A stretch of DNA of 64,000 nt. Origin: Nocardiopsis halophila DSM 44494. GTDB lineage: Bacteria > Actinomycetota > Actinomycetes > Streptosporangiales > Streptosporangiaceae. The stretch lies in the NCBI RefSeq assembly GCF_000341245.1, contig NZ_ANAD01000081.1, positions 34,251 through 98,250 of the forward strand. The letters run 5' to 3'. Shown here piece after piece: positions 43,485-54,372 of the stretch. The stretch's first letter is position 1. Every line of letters begins with the position of its first letter. Under the pieces are notes generated by a model. The model had not been told where the DNA came from and ran no database searches. It worked only from the letters and a program-made list of their open reading frames with translations. A program made the position numbers and the translations under genes.

Positions 43485-44193
43485 CCCGCTCCGCCGCCGC
43501 CTGCACCAGCGCCGCGTTGCCGGCCGCCTCCCCGCCGTCCGGTCCCCGCAGCGTGTCCTCCAGCCCGATGCGCACGTCGTGCCCGGCCTCGGCCGCCGCC
43601 TCCAGCACGGGCCAGGCCGCCTCCCCGACCCCGTGCAGCAGGCGCGGCAGGCCGATCCCCGCCCGGTCCAGCACCGCCTCGATGCGCTCGGCCTCGGCCA
43701 GCGCCCGGTCCGGGTCGGTGTCCTGCGGCGCCACCAGCACCCGGCCGAACTCCGCGGCCATCCCGATCGCCGCCAGCAGCCGGGCCGCGTCGACGTCCGC
43801 CACCCCGGCCTCCACCCGCACCCTGCGGTCCACCAGCATCCGCGCCACCTCTACCGCGCCCGGCTCGTGCAGGTTCACCGTCGCCGAGTCCGGCAGCGAG
43901 CCCCAGCGCTGCACCAGGTCGTAGCGGCGCCAGGGGTCCGGTTCGGCGCTCAGCGCGGTGGTCACGCTCACCGGCACGCCCGGCACGGCGGCGTGCAGCC
44001 GCTCCAGCATCGGGGAGAGCACCTGCGGCTCTAGGGCCCCGCCCCCGGAGCCGTCCCTGGGGTGGACGTGCACCTCGTCGGCCCCGGCGGCCACCGCGGC
44101 CGCGGCGTCCAGGGCGATCTGCTCGGCCGAGACCGGCAGCGCCGGGTGCGCGCCGGGCCTGCGGTCGCCGTTCAGGCAGGCGATGATCCTCAT
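43462..44193 (-). CDS. BKACE-family enzyme (3-keto-5-aminohexanoate cleavage type)
   Basis: 243 residues from the ATG at 44193 (MRIIACLNGDRRPGAH). TIM-barrel with the metal-binding pattern of DUF849/BKACE: DEVHVHPRDGSGG (two His), the SVTTAL strand, DSATVNLHEPGA and VRIGLEDTLRGPDG near the C-terminus. BKACE enzymes condense beta-keto acids with acetyl-CoA; the substrate here is unknown. It is shorter than the about 300-residue family norm. Divergent from the secreted propeller-like gene. Confidence 0.75.
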   Translation of the reverse strand: MRIIACLNGDRRPGAHPALPVSAEQIALDAAAAVAAGADEVHVHPRDGSGGGALEPQVLSPMLERLHAAVPGVPVSVTTALSAEPDPWRRYDLVQRWGSLPDSATVNLHEPGAVEVARMLVDRRVRVEAGVADVDAARLLAAIGMAAEFGRVLVAPQDTDPDRALAEAERIEAVLDRAGIGLPRLLHGVGEAAWPVLEAAAEAGHDVRIGLEDTLRGPDGGEAAGNAALVQAAAERVSSRARR

Positions 44194-44310
44194 GGGGGCC
44201 TTCCTCTCCGGCGGAGGCGACGGTGGTACGCGGAACATGCCCGCAACCGGACCCGTCCTCACCCGGGGTGCTCACGGGATGCGCCGCGGCGGTGATGGCA
44301 GGATGGCGGC

Positions 44311-45378
44311 ATGCACCACCGCGCCGCCGCCGCGGCCTGCGCCCTGCTCACCGCGGCGGCCGGGGCCGCCGCCGTCCCCGCCGCCCCGCCCGCGGCGGCC
44401 GAGCCGTCCCCCGACCCGTCCGCGGTGCCGGGGGGCGCGCAGGTCCGCTTCCGGATCCAGGACCCCCGCATCGCCGAGTCCAGCGGGCTCGCCGCCTCGG
44501 CCGCCCACGAGGACGTGTACTGGACGCACAACGACAGCGGGGACTACGCGCCCGAGGTCTTCGCCGTGGACGGCCAGGGGAGCACACAGGCCGTCCTGAC
44601 CCTGACCGGGGAGGGCGTGGAGCTGCGCGACTGGGAGGCGGTGGCGGTCTCCGAGGGCCCGGACGGGCGGTCCGCCGTGCACATCGGCGACATCGGCGAC
44701 AACTTCGAGGGCGGATGGCCCAGCATCCGGGTCTACCGCTTCCCCGAGCCCGAGGACCTGGCCGACGCGACCGTCGAGGCCGAGGCGTTCACCTTCACCT
44801 ACGCCGACGGCGGCCGCAACGCCGAGGGCATGATGATCGACCCGCGCGACGGCCGCCTGTACGTGGTGAGCAAGGAGGTCGCCGGAGGACTGTACGCCGC
44901 CCCGGAGGAGCTCGACCCCGACGGCACCGACAGCTTGGAGCGCGTGGACTCGGCGCCGCTGTACGCCACCGACGCGGCCTTCGCCCCGGACGGGTCGCAC
45001 TATGCCATTCGCACCTACTGGGGCGTGACGTTCTACGACGCCTCAGAGGGCGTGCCGGGAAAGAGCGTGGGGCGGATCGGGCTGCCCGAGTCCGAACAGG
45101 GCGAGTCGCTGACCTTCACGCCCGACGGGGAGTCGGTCCTGGTCGGGACCGAAGGCCTGGAGAGCCCCGTCTGGGAGGTGCCCGTGCCCGGCCACATGCG
45201 CGGGGCGGGCGGACCGAGCGCCGACGATGCCGAGAGCTCCCCGTCCGGGGACGCGTCCTCGGAGGCCGACGGCGCCACCGCCGACACGGCCCCCGGAGCG
45301 CTGACGTTCATCCTCGGCGGCGCCGGCGTGGCCGCCGCGGTCATCGCCGGAATCGTCCTCCTGGTCCGCAGAACCTGA
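44311..45378 (+). CDS. Exported membrane-anchored beta-propeller-like protein
   Basis: 355 residues. Signal peptide 1-30 (MHHRAAAAACALLTAAAGAA), propeller-like repeats in the middle, C-terminal membrane helix at about 330-350 (LGGAGVAAAVIAGIVLLV) ending RRT. Repeats include IAESSGLAAS, DVYWTHNDSGD, ELRDWEAVAVSEG, AVHIGDIGDNFEG, NAEGMMIDPRDGRLYVVSKE and GESLTFTPDGESVLVGTEG; the HNDSGD and GDIGDN loops recall actinomycete WD40-like secreted proteins. Probably a cell-surface binding or sensing protein. Function unknown. Confidence 0.7.
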   Translation: MHHRAAAAACALLTAAAGAAAVPAAPPAAAEPSPDPSAVPGGAQVRFRIQDPRIAESSGLAASAAHEDVYWTHNDSGDYAPEVFAVDGQGSTQAVLTLTGEGVELRDWEAVAVSEGPDGRSAVHIGDIGDNFEGGWPSIRVYRFPEPEDLADATVEAEAFTFTYADGGRNAEGMMIDPRDGRLYVVSKEVAGGLYAAPEELDPDGTDSLERVDSAPLYATDAAFAPDGSHYAIRTYWGVTFYDASEGVPGKSVGRIGLPESEQGESLTFTPDGESVLVGTEGLESPVWEVPVPGHMRGAGGPSADDAESSPSGDASSEADGATADTAPGALTFILGGAGVAAAVIAGIVLLVRRT

Positions 45379-45387
45379 ACACGCGGC

Positions 45388-46395
45388 TCAGCCCTGGTCG
45401 GCGTGGATCTCGCGGGCCAGGAAGGCGTGCCGGGAGAAGTCGGTGAACACCCCGTCCACGCCTGCGGCGAAGAACGCCGCGTACTCGGCGGCGAAGGAGC
45501 CGTAGTCGCGCTCGGAGCCCTCCGAGCGCAGGTCCGCCGGGAGGAAGTGGTTCTCGCTGCGGAAGGTGTAGGGGTGCACCAGCAGCCCGGCCTCGTGCGC
45601 GGCCTCCACCAGGCCGGTCGGCTCCCCGAGCGAGCCGTCCTCCTCTCGGGCCACCACCATGTTCTTCTCCGGGCCGATGGCGTGCGCGAAGGACGCCGCC
45701 TCGGCCAGGCCGGCCTCGTCGGTGTAGGCCCGCCAGGGCTCGGCGTCCTCCATGAGGAAGACCAGCGGGACCTCCAGGCCGGCCAGCTTCTTCAGGCTGC
45801 CGCTCTCGAAGGACTGCAGGAAGACCGGGACCTCCGGCTCCGGGCCGGCCAGGCCGTGCGCGCGCAGCGCCTCGGCCAGCGGCGGCTCCAGCTCCAGCCC
45901 GGCGGCCTCGTGGTAGGCCGGGCTCTTGGTCTCGGGGTAGATCCCGATCGGCCGGCCCAGCTCCGCGGTGAGCTCCTTGGCCAGCGCGATGATCTCCTCC
46001 AGTGTGGGGACGGCGAACTCGCCGTCGTAGGAGGCGTTCTCCGGCCGCACGCCGGGGATGCGCTCGGTGGCGCGCAGCGTCTTGAGCTCGGCCAGGGAGA
46101 AGTCCTGCACGAACCAGCCGGTGTGCTCGGCCCCGTCCACCGTGCGGGTGGTGCGCCGGTCGGCGAACTCGGGGCGGTCCGCCACGTCGGTGGTGCCGCC
46201 GATCTCCGGCTCGTGCCGGGCCACCAGCACCCCGTCGGCGGTGGCCACCAGGTCCGTCTCGATGAAGTCGCCGCCGTGCCGCGCCCCCAGCCGGTAGGAG
46301 GCCAGGGTGTGCTCGGGCCGGTGCCCCGGCGCGCCGCGGTGGGAGACGATCAGCGTGTCGGGCTGCCGCTTGTTCCTGCGCACTGGGCGATCCAC
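45388..46395 (-). CDS. Glycerophosphodiester phosphodiesterase (GlpQ family)
   Basis: 335 residues. TIM-barrel GDPD signatures: IVSHRGAPGHRPEHTLASYRL (the HRG and E residues), FIETDLVATADGVLVARHEP (metal ligands E, D and catalytic H), IGIYPETKSP (E), VFLQSFESGSLKKL and GVDGVFTDF near the end. No signal peptide, but many actinomycete homologues are cytosolic or exported by other routes. Hydrolyses glycerophosphodiesters to glycerol-3-P and an alcohol. Confidence 0.85.
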   Translation of the reverse strand: MDRPVRRNKRQPDTLIVSHRGAPGHRPEHTLASYRLGARHGGDFIETDLVATADGVLVARHEPEIGGTTDVADRPEFADRRTTRTVDGAEHTGWFVQDFSLAELKTLRATERIPGVRPENASYDGEFAVPTLEEIIALAKELTAELGRPIGIYPETKSPAYHEAAGLELEPPLAEALRAHGLAGPEPEVPVFLQSFESGSLKKLAGLEVPLVFLMEDAEPWRAYTDEAGLAEAASFAHAIGPEKNMVVAREEDGSLGEPTGLVEAAHEAGLLVHPYTFRSENHFLPADLRSEGSERDYGSFAAEYAAFFAAGVDGVFTDFSRHAFLAREIHADQG

Positions 46396-46425
46396 TCCCG
46401 GCCTGGGGCTTGTCAGGGAAACGAA

Positions 46426-46455
46426 GGGGGGCCGGCCCCGGACGGGCCGACCCCC
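46426..46455 (-). terminator. Hairpin between serC and the GDPD gene
   Basis: A GGGGG stretch plus CGGCCC at 46426-46438 pairs with GGGCCG plus CCCCC at 46444-46455, with a small bulge. It lies just past the serC stop on the minus strand. No T-run; moderate support as the serC terminator. Confidence 0.45.
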
Positions 46456-46477
46456 ATGTCTACCGGGTCCGCAGAGC

Positions 46478-49533
<3,056 letters not shown>

Positions 49534-49692
49534 GGGCGCCGAGGCCCGGAACCGGTTCCTTTCCGGACGCTATGATGGAGGCCATCGGCAGGCAGTTCGA
49601 CTCCGCTCGGTGCGGGGAATCCGTCGCCGCCGAACGGTGTTGAGAGTCCTGCGGCGGCCGGCTCTCAACGGCCGACCGAGGGGAGGAGAGCG

Positions 49693-50400
49693 TTGACCGC
49701 ACACGGGCTCATCGACACCACGGAGATGTACCTGCGTACCATCTTCGAACTGGAAGAGGAGGGCATCGTCCCGCTCCGCGCGCGCATCGCGGAGCGTCTG
49801 CACCAGAGCGGCCCCACCGTGAGCCAGACGGTGGCGCGCATGGAGCGCGACGGCCTCCTGCGCGTGGAGAACGACCGGCACCTGGTGATGACGGACGAGG
49901 GCCGCCGGCTGGCCATGCACGTCATGCGCAAGCACCGCCTGGCCGAGCGCCTCCTGGTCGACGTGATCGGCCTGGCCTGGGAGGACGTGCACGTGGAGGC
50001 GTGCCGCTGGGAGCACGTCATCTCCGAGGCGGTCGAGGAGCGCCTGGTCGGCCTGCTCAACGCCCCGTCGGTGTGCCCGCACGGCAACCCCATCCCGGGC
50101 CTGGACGAGCTGGGCCTGGCCGACTACGCGCCCGAGCCCTTCTCCGACGAGTCCATCGCCCCCATGACCGAGATCGCCAACGGGGCCGAGACCAGCGTCA
50201 CCGTGCGCCGGATCAGCGAGCACCTGCAGACCGACACCGAGGTCATGCGGGAGTTGAAGGACGCCGGGGTGCGCCCCGGCGGCGAGGTCCGCCTGACCGC
50301 CACCGAGGACGGCGTGCGGGTGCTCCCCGCGCCCGGCGACGGCACCGCCAGTGAGCTGTCACGGGAGGTCGCCGGCCACGTCTTCGTCGCCAAGCACTGA
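49693..50400 (+). CDS. DtxR/IdeR-family metal-dependent regulator
   Basis: 235 residues from a TTG at 49693 with GGAGGAG upstream. N-terminal winged-helix: [42 protein letters not shown] (shown in part). The dimerisation/metal domain has [40 protein letters not shown] and PHGNPIPG, the usual C-x-x-E/H-H metal ligands, and the SH3-like tail is present. Length and motifs match IdeR, the iron-dependent repressor of siderophore and iron-storage genes. No operator of the family was identified in the window. Confidence 0.88.
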   Translation: MTAHGLIDTTEMYLRTIFELEEEGIVPLRARIAERLHQSGPTVSQTVARMERDGLLRVENDRHLVMTDEGRRLAMHVMRKHRLAERLLVDVIGLAWEDVHVEACRWEHVISEAVEERLVGLLNAPSVCPHGNPIPGLDELGLADYAPEPFSDESIAPMTEIANGAETSVTVRRISEHLQTDTEVMRELKDAGVRPGGEVRLTATEDGVRVLPAPGDGTASELSREVAGHVFVAKH

Positions 50401-50560
50401 CCGTGCCCCCGCGCGGCGACCGGGGCGCCCCTGTCCCCGAAATGTCGCGTTGCTCTGCGGATTTTCGCCCTGTGGGGCTATGCTCGGGCGAAAGCGGGGG
50501 CGATCCGGAGGACGCGCGGGTCGGCATGGTGCGGATCCTTGACGGCAAGGTGGCGGCTGA

Positions 50561-52825
50561 ATGAAGCGGTGGGGGGAAGCCTTTTACGACGACAGCGCGA
50601 TCACCGGGGAGACGGTCGTCGAGCAGGCGCAGATCGCCGTCATCGTGGCCGACCGCTTCAGCCACCTGCGCTACTGGAACGGCTATGCCCGCCGGCTGTT
50701 CGGATTCACCGGCCGCGCCGACCCGATCGGCTCCTCCCTGCTCGACATCGGGGTGCACGAGGCCGACCGCGAGCGCGCCTCCCAGCTCGCCCGCCAGGTG
50801 CTGCGCGGGCAGACCTGGGAGGGCACCTTCGCCGTGGTGCGCGCCGACGCCGCCTGGATGCACGTACGCGCCCAGGCGGTGCCGATGTGCGACGCCGACG
50901 GCGCCGTCGAGGGCATGGCGATCTTCGCCTACGAGGCGATGCGCAGCGGCCGGGTGGAGGAGCAGTACGGGCTGCTGGAGCGGATCGGCGCCCGGCTGGC
51001 CGGGTCGCTGCAGTTCGACAGCGCGCTGAAGGCCGTCGCCGAGACCCTCGTCCCCCAGTTCGCCGACCACTGCTTCATCGACCTCTACGACCACGACCGG
51101 CTGGTGCGCCGGGTCTCGGTGCACGCCGAGGGCTGGTCCCCTCCCCCCGGCACCTGGCCCGACGTCGGGCAGGAGGTGCGCTATGCCGAGCGGCACTTCG
51201 CCGCCCGGGCCATGCGCCGTCTGGAGACGGTGGCCGTCGGGGACCTGCGCCACCCGCCCGGGATGGTGGACGAGCGCTCGGCCCGGGTCGCCGACCAGGT
51301 GGGGGTGGCCTCGGCGGTGGCGGCGCCGCTGCGCGCCCGCGGTGAGCTGCTGGGCGTGCTCACCCTGGCGCTGTCCCGGCTCACCCCCCGGGACAAGGCC
51401 GCCTACGACGGCTTCGACTGCGACCTGGTGGGGGCCCTCGCCTCCCGGGTGGCGCTGGCCATCGACAACGCCCGGCTCTTCGAGGAGGAGCGCAGCACCG
51501 CGCTGGCCTTCCAGAACAGCCTGCTGCCCGCCTCCTTCCCGCCCTTCGACGGGCTCTCCATCGCCCACCGCTACGTGCCGGCCAAGCCGCTGGAGGCGCA
51601 CGGGCACGGTATCCAGACCCAGGTCGGCGGGGACTTCTACGACGTGGTGCCGCTGTCGGCGGGCCGGGTGGGCATCGTCGTGGGCGACGTGGAGGGGCGC
51701 GGCCCGCACGCCGCGGCGGTGATGGGCCAGCTGCGCGCCGCGCTGCGCGCCTTCGCCCAGGCCGACCGCGAGCCCGCGGACATCCTGCGCGAGCTGGACG
51801 AGTGGGTGCGCAGACTGGGCCGCCCGGACGGCCGGGGCGGCACCTGGGTGCCCAGCGTCAGCTGCCTGTACATGGTCTACGACGCCTGGTCGCGCCGGCT
51901 GTCCTACGCCAACGCCGGCCACCAGTCGCCGCTGCTCATCGCCGCGGGCGAGGTCGGCGAGCTGGCGCTGGAGGTCACCGACTCGCTGCTGGGCGGAAAG
52001 GCCCGCGGCGTCCCCTACGACGAGGCCGTCTACCACCAGGCCGACGTGACCCTGCCGCCCGGTGCGGCGCTGCTGCTCTACACCGACGGGCTGGTCGACC
52101 GCCGTCCGGTGGGCGGGCAGGCCGACCCCCGCCGCTCCCTGGAGCGGCTGCGCGACCGGGTGCGCCGGGTGGCCGACCGGGACGTGGAGCGGATCGCCGA
52201 CACCGCGCTGGCCGCGGTCCCCGGGGAGAGCGACGACGACGCGGCGCTGCTGGTGGTTCGCACCCACCCCGAGGAGCTCGCGCTGCGCGAGGAGCGGTAC
52301 CGGGCCGAGGCGCCCACCGTGGCCCAGGCGCGGCACCTGGCCGCCTCCACCTTCGCCGAATGGGGCATGGACGCGGGCCAGGCCGAGCTGGCCTGCCTGC
52401 TGGTCTCCGAGATCGTCACCAACGTGGTCATCCACGCCGCCCCGCACCCGGTGCGCCGCGAGTTCACCTCCGAAGGGGTGCGCGACTCCTCCTCGGTGGA
52501 GGCGGCCGCGCCGGGCGGGGGCGGCGCCGACGGGGCGGTCGAGGACTTCTCCGAGGACTGGTCGGACCTGCTGGAGGAGCTGGCCGAGGAGGAGCCCGAG
52601 GAGCCGGAGAGCACCTTCTGGCTGCGCCTGCGGCGCGGCGCCGCCTCGGTGTGGGTGGAGGGCTTCGACAACGACCTGCGCCTGCCCCGGATCCGCAGCG
52701 CGGGCGCCGACGACGAGGGCGGCCGCGGGCTCTACCTCGTCGACCAGCTCGCCTCCCGCTGGGGCTCGCGCCCCACGCCGACCGGCAAGGCGGTCTGGTT
52801 CGAGATCCCGATGAAGGCCGAGTAG
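50561..52825 (+). CDS. PAS-GAF-SpoIIE phosphatase with C-terminal HATPase kinase-like domain
   Basis: 754 residues, cytosolic. PAS about 20-125 (AVIVADRFSHLRYWNGYARRLFG); GAF about 135-305; SpoIIE/PP2C phosphatase about 315-565 with metal Asps in VGGDFYDVV (D358), YTDG (D509) and GESDDDAALLV; HATPase (anti-sigma-kinase-like) 585-754 with SEIVTNVVIHA (N box) and GRGLYLVDQLASRWG (G box). An acidic insert at about 640-682 (EDFSEDWSDLL, then EELAEEEPEEPES) splits the HATPase between its N and G boxes. In the GDVEGRG block the His usual in GDVxGHG is Arg380. The design suits a bifunctional partner-switching regulator (phosphatase plus kinase toward an anti-sigma-factor antagonist). Partners are not in the window. 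Confidence 0.85.
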   Translation: MKRWGEAFYDDSAITGETVVEQAQIAVIVADRFSHLRYWNGYARRLFGFTGRADPIGSSLLDIGVHEADRERASQLARQVLRGQTWEGTFAVVRADAAWMHVRAQAVPMCDADGAVEGMAIFAYEAMRSGRVEEQYGLLERIGARLAGSLQFDSALKAVAETLVPQFADHCFIDLYDHDRLVRRVSVHAEGWSPPPGTWPDVGQEVRYAERHFAARAMRRLETVAVGDLRHPPGMVDERSARVADQVGVASAVAAPLRARGELLGVLTLALSRLTPRDKAAYDGFDCDLVGALASRVALAIDNARLFEEERSTALAFQNSLLPASFPPFDGLSIAHRYVPAKPLEAHGHGIQTQVGGDFYDVVPLSAGRVGIVVGDVEGRGPHAAAVMGQLRAALRAFAQADREPADILRELDEWVRRLGRPDGRGGTWVPSVSCLYMVYDAWSRRLSYANAGHQSPLLIAAGEVGELALEVTDSLLGGKARGVPYDEAVYHQADVTLPPGAALLLYTDGLVDRRPVGGQADPRRSLERLRDRVRRVADRDVERIADTALAAVPGESDDDAALLVVRTHPEELALREERYRAEAPTVAQARHLAASTFAEWGMDAGQAELACLLVSEIVTNVVIHAAPHPVRREFTSEGVRDSSSVEAAAPGGGGADGAVEDFSEDWSDLLEELAEEEPEEPESTFWLRLRRGAASVWVEGFDNDLRLPRIRSAGADDEGGRGLYLVDQLASRWGSRPTPTGKAVWFEIPMKAE

Positions 52826-52835
52826 GCGCCCCCGC

Positions 52836-53003
52836 TCAGCGCCAGGACCAGGCCCACAGCAGCAGGACCAGGAATACGAAGAACAGCACGATCCCCCCGG
52901 TGGTCCAGGGGATGTGCATCCTGGGGCGCAGCCTGCGCACGCCGATCACCAGGAGGAGGACGAGAAGGCCGAGGACGATCAGGCCGTCCCATGCACCGGT
53001 CAT
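52836..53003 (-). CDS. 55-residue two-helix membrane protein
   Basis: ATG at 53003 (MTGAWDGLIVLGLLVLLLVIG), TGA at 52836. Two strongly hydrophobic helices, residues about 7-22 and 36-52, joined by a basic loop (VRRLRPRMHIPW), with a short Trp-rich end. Shine-Dalgarno GGGATCGG is upstream. A frame on this strand is open to 52732, but it reads a shadow of the phosphatase 3' end; the short ORF is the one with membrane-protein composition. No family recognised. Confidence 0.6.
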   Translation of the reverse strand: MTGAWDGLIVLGLLVLLLVIGVRRLRPRMHIPWTTGGIVLFFVFLVLLLWAWSWR

Positions 53004-53072
53004 GCCGCCGATCCCTTCCCTAGGGGGGTGGTGCGCACCGGGGGCGGTCGGCCCCCGGCGGCGCCCCCGGAG

Positions 53073-54215
53073 TCACAGGCCCAGCGACCGGCCCACGATC
53101 TCCTTCATGATCTCGGTCGTGCCGCCGAAGATCGACTGGATCCGGGCGTCCTGCCAGGCCTTCGCCACGGGGTATTCCATCATGTACCCGTACCCGCCGT
53201 GCAGCTGCAGGCACCGGTCCATCACCTTGTTGGCCAACTCCGAGCACCACCACTTGGCCTTGGCGGCGTCCTCCACGGTCAGCTCGCCCCGGTTGAGCAG
53301 GGTGATCGCGCGGTCCACGTAGGTGCGGGCCAGGTCCACCTCGGTGGCCAGCTCGGCCAGCAGGAACCGGGTGTTCTGGAAGCGCGAGATGGGCCGCCCG
53401 AAGGCGGTGCGCTCCTTGCAGTACGCGATGGTGGCGGCCAGCATCTGCTCGGCCCCGGCGGTGGAGGCCACCGCGATGGACAGCCGCTCCTGGGGCAGGC
53501 GCTCCATGAGGTGGACGAAGCCCTGGCCCTCCTCGCCGAGCAGGTTGGCGGCGGGCACCCGCACGTCGGTGAAGCTCAGCTCGGCGGTGTCCTGGGCCTT
53601 GAGCCCGATCTTGTCGAGGTTGCGGCCGCGCTCGAAGCCGGGCATGCCGCGCTCGACGGCCAGCAGCGAGATGCCGTGCGCCCCGGCGTCGGGGTCGGTG
53701 CGGGCCACCACCACGACCAGGTCGGCGTTGATGCCGTTGGTGATGAACGTCTTCTGGCCGTTGAGCACGTAGTCGTCGCCGTCGCGGACCGCGGTGGTGC
53801 GCACGCCCTGCAGGTCGCTGCCGGCGCCCGGCTCGGTCATGGCGATCGCGGTGATCAGCTCGCCGCTGCTGAACCCGGGCAGCCAGCGCCGCCTCTGCTC
53901 CTCGGTGGTCAGCTCCACCAGGTAGGGGGCCATCACGTCGTTCTGCAGGGTGAAGCCCAGGCCGCTGGCGTGGGCGCGGCAGATCTCCTCGGAGACGACC
54001 GCGTTGAACCGGTAGTCCTTCACCCCGCTGCCGCCGTACTCCTCGGGCACCCCCAGGCCGAGCAGCCCCACCTTGCCCGCGGCGGTCCACACCTCGCGGG
54101 GGACGATGCCGTCCTTCTCCCACCGGTCGTGGTGCGGGACCACCTCGCGGGCCAGGAATGCGGCGACCGACTCGCGGAAGAGGTCGTGCTCCTCCTCGAA
54201 GATCTCCCTCTGCAT
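53073..54215 (-). CDS. Acyl-CoA dehydrogenase (long-chain-like FadE)
   Basis: 380 residues from the ATG at 54215. ACAD motifs: FRESVAAFLAREVVPHHDRWEKDG, GLLGLGVPEEYGGSGV, TAIAMTEPGAGSDLQGVRTTA (FAD site), NGQKTFITNG, LMERLPQERLSIA, FQNTRFLLAEL, and QLHGGYGYMMEYPVAKAWQDARIQSIFGGTTEI. The Glu that acts as base in medium-chain enzymes (YEGT) is Gly here (FGGT); in long-chain types the base sits in the LPQERL helix, and this chain has that Glu. Works in beta-oxidation. An AACCGAATC-type palindrome lies 44 bases upstream. Confidence 0.88.
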   Translation of the reverse strand: MQREIFEEEHDLFRESVAAFLAREVVPHHDRWEKDGIVPREVWTAAGKVGLLGLGVPEEYGGSGVKDYRFNAVVSEEICRAHASGLGFTLQNDVMAPYLVELTTEEQRRRWLPGFSSGELITAIAMTEPGAGSDLQGVRTTAVRDGDDYVLNGQKTFITNGINADLVVVVARTDPDAGAHGISLLAVERGMPGFERGRNLDKIGLKAQDTAELSFTDVRVPAANLLGEEGQGFVHLMERLPQERLSIAVASTAGAEQMLAATIAYCKERTAFGRPISRFQNTRFLLAELATEVDLARTYVDRAITLLNRGELTVEDAAKAKWWCSELANKVMDRCLQLHGGYGYMMEYPVAKAWQDARIQSIFGGTTEIMKEIVGRSLGL

Positions 54216-54258
54216 GGGCGTGCTCCTCCTCAGGGCGGTGGCCGGATGGCACCACGGT

Positions 54259-54277
54259 AACCGAATCGGATTCGGTT
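54259..54277 (+). promoter_or_regulatory. 19-bp palindromic operator upstream of the acyl-CoA dehydrogenase
   Basis: AACCGAATCGGATTCGGTT: AACCGAATC and its exact complement GATTCGGTT around one central G. It lies between the divergent dehydrogenase and the DHA2-type transporter, so it could control either or both. A close variant precedes the thiolase at 56476. Likely TetR/FadR-like site; the regulator was not found in the window. Confidence 0.7.
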
Positions 54278-54372
54278 TTACAGCGCCGGGTCCGGCCCAA
54301 GGCACCGTAAAGTCCGGCGGGACGGCGGAGCGGCAGCGTGCGCCGCCGGTGCCGCCGTCCCAGCCTTGGGGC

